This document shows, one piece after another, positions 5,337 through 5,615 of a stretch of DNA of 5,615 bases; within the stretch, counting starts at the first letter, position 1; each line of letters opens with the position of its first letter. This stretch comes from Limnohabitans sp. (lineage in GTDB: Bacteria; Planctomycetota; Phycisphaerae; Phycisphaerales; SM1A02): assembly GCA_030054275.1 (NCBI GenBank), contig JASGCF010000013.1:1-5615 (forward strand), in the 5' to 3' direction. The position numbers and the translations under genes were made by a program. The notes beneath the pieces were generated by a model that saw only the letters and a program-made list of their open reading frames with translations, was not told the DNA's origin and did no database searches.

Positions 5337-5615
5337 TCGCTTCCTGCGTATGCGACGAAGCGTGGAAGGGAGTTGGAAATTCGCGTGAAGGCGGTTCCAG
5401 GAGCGAAGCGTGACGAGATAGCGGGGGCTCTCGGCGATCGCCTGAAGGTCCGAATTTCTCAGCCACCAGAAGGGGGCCGAGCAAATGAGGCGATTCGCGC
5501 ACTGCTCGCACACACGCTCGGCCTGCCGTTGCGAAGCATTTCGCTCGTCTCTGGCGCAGCATCTCCAATGAAAGTATTTCTGGTTACTGGCGTCGGTGAT
5601 GGCGACGACGATGGC
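5334..5615 (+). CDS. DUF167 / YggU-family protein (3' end missing)
   Basis: Ninety-four codons are visible and the frame is still open at the window edge. The sequence matches the small DUF167 (YggU, UPF0235) fold seen in many bacteria and archaea: an opening strand ELEIRVKAVPGAKRDEI (residues 13-29), a strand LKVRISQPPEGGRANEAI (37-54) with the hallmark PPxxGxAN, a helix, and the closing strand with SGxxSPMKVFLV. The YggU-like family is about 100 residues long, so only a few residues are likely missing. The molecular function is unknown. The gene follows uvrC with a one-base overlap and its own GGAG, so the two form an operon; because YggU-like genes occur beside many unrelated genes, this does not by itself imply a repair role. 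Confidence 0.87.
   Translation, partial: MSLPAYATKRGRELEIRVKAVPGAKRDEIAGALGDRLKVRISQPPEGGRANEAIRALLAHTLGLPLRSISLVSGAASPMKVFLVTGVGDGDDDG

Noticed and set aside
3973..5568. A 531-codon open frame on the minus strand, antisense to uvrC
   Set aside because: It runs fully opposite a uvrC with all motifs intact, shows no recognisable domain, and its residues reflect uvrC codon bias. Long antisense frames are expected in GC-rich genes.

Overview
The window reads as a chromosomal segment of a planctomycete, most likely of the Phycisphaerae. Three things point that way. The composition is GC-rich. The first protein ends in paired dockerin-like calcium repeats of the D-x-D-x-D-G...ASDLSL type, which planctomycetes commonly carry as C-terminal tags on exported proteins. 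The UvrC is divergent. This assignment is inference from sequence style, not a database match. No rRNA, tRNA, CRISPR array, insertion sequence or phage gene was seen, and no gap without a gene exceeds about 230 bases.

Layout. Positions 2-889 (+) hold the 3' part of a vanadium-dependent haloperoxidase/PAP2-family enzyme with a dockerin-like tail. Positions 949-1024 hold a three-copy 15-bp tandem repeat running into a terminator hairpin that sits between convergent genes. On the minus strand, reading from right to left, come a small lipoprotein with three CCx5C cysteine repeats (3501-3205), a hairpin cluster with a rho-independent terminator or attenuator (3197-3087), a DUF4920-type lipoprotein (3033-2395) and dihydroorotase pyrC (2398-1067, GTG start). 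The last two overlap by four bases. After a divergent intergenic region rich in inverted repeats (3502-3729), the plus strand carries a compact uvrC (3730-5334) followed, with a one-base overlap, by a DUF167/YggU-family gene cut by the window end (5334-5615).

How the genes relate. PyrC is a housekeeping enzyme of pyrimidine synthesis and UvrC a housekeeping nucleotide excision repair nuclease. The two small lipoproteins are envelope proteins of unknown function; both contain cysteines that could bind metal or form disulfides. No multi-gene defence or biosynthetic system is evident. The items most worth a second look are the CCx5C repeat lipoprotein with its structured leader and trailer, the compact UvrC lacking its usual C-terminal helix-hairpin-helix domain, the translational coupling of pyrC to a lipoprotein gene, and the terminator whose arm has been tandemly amplified.
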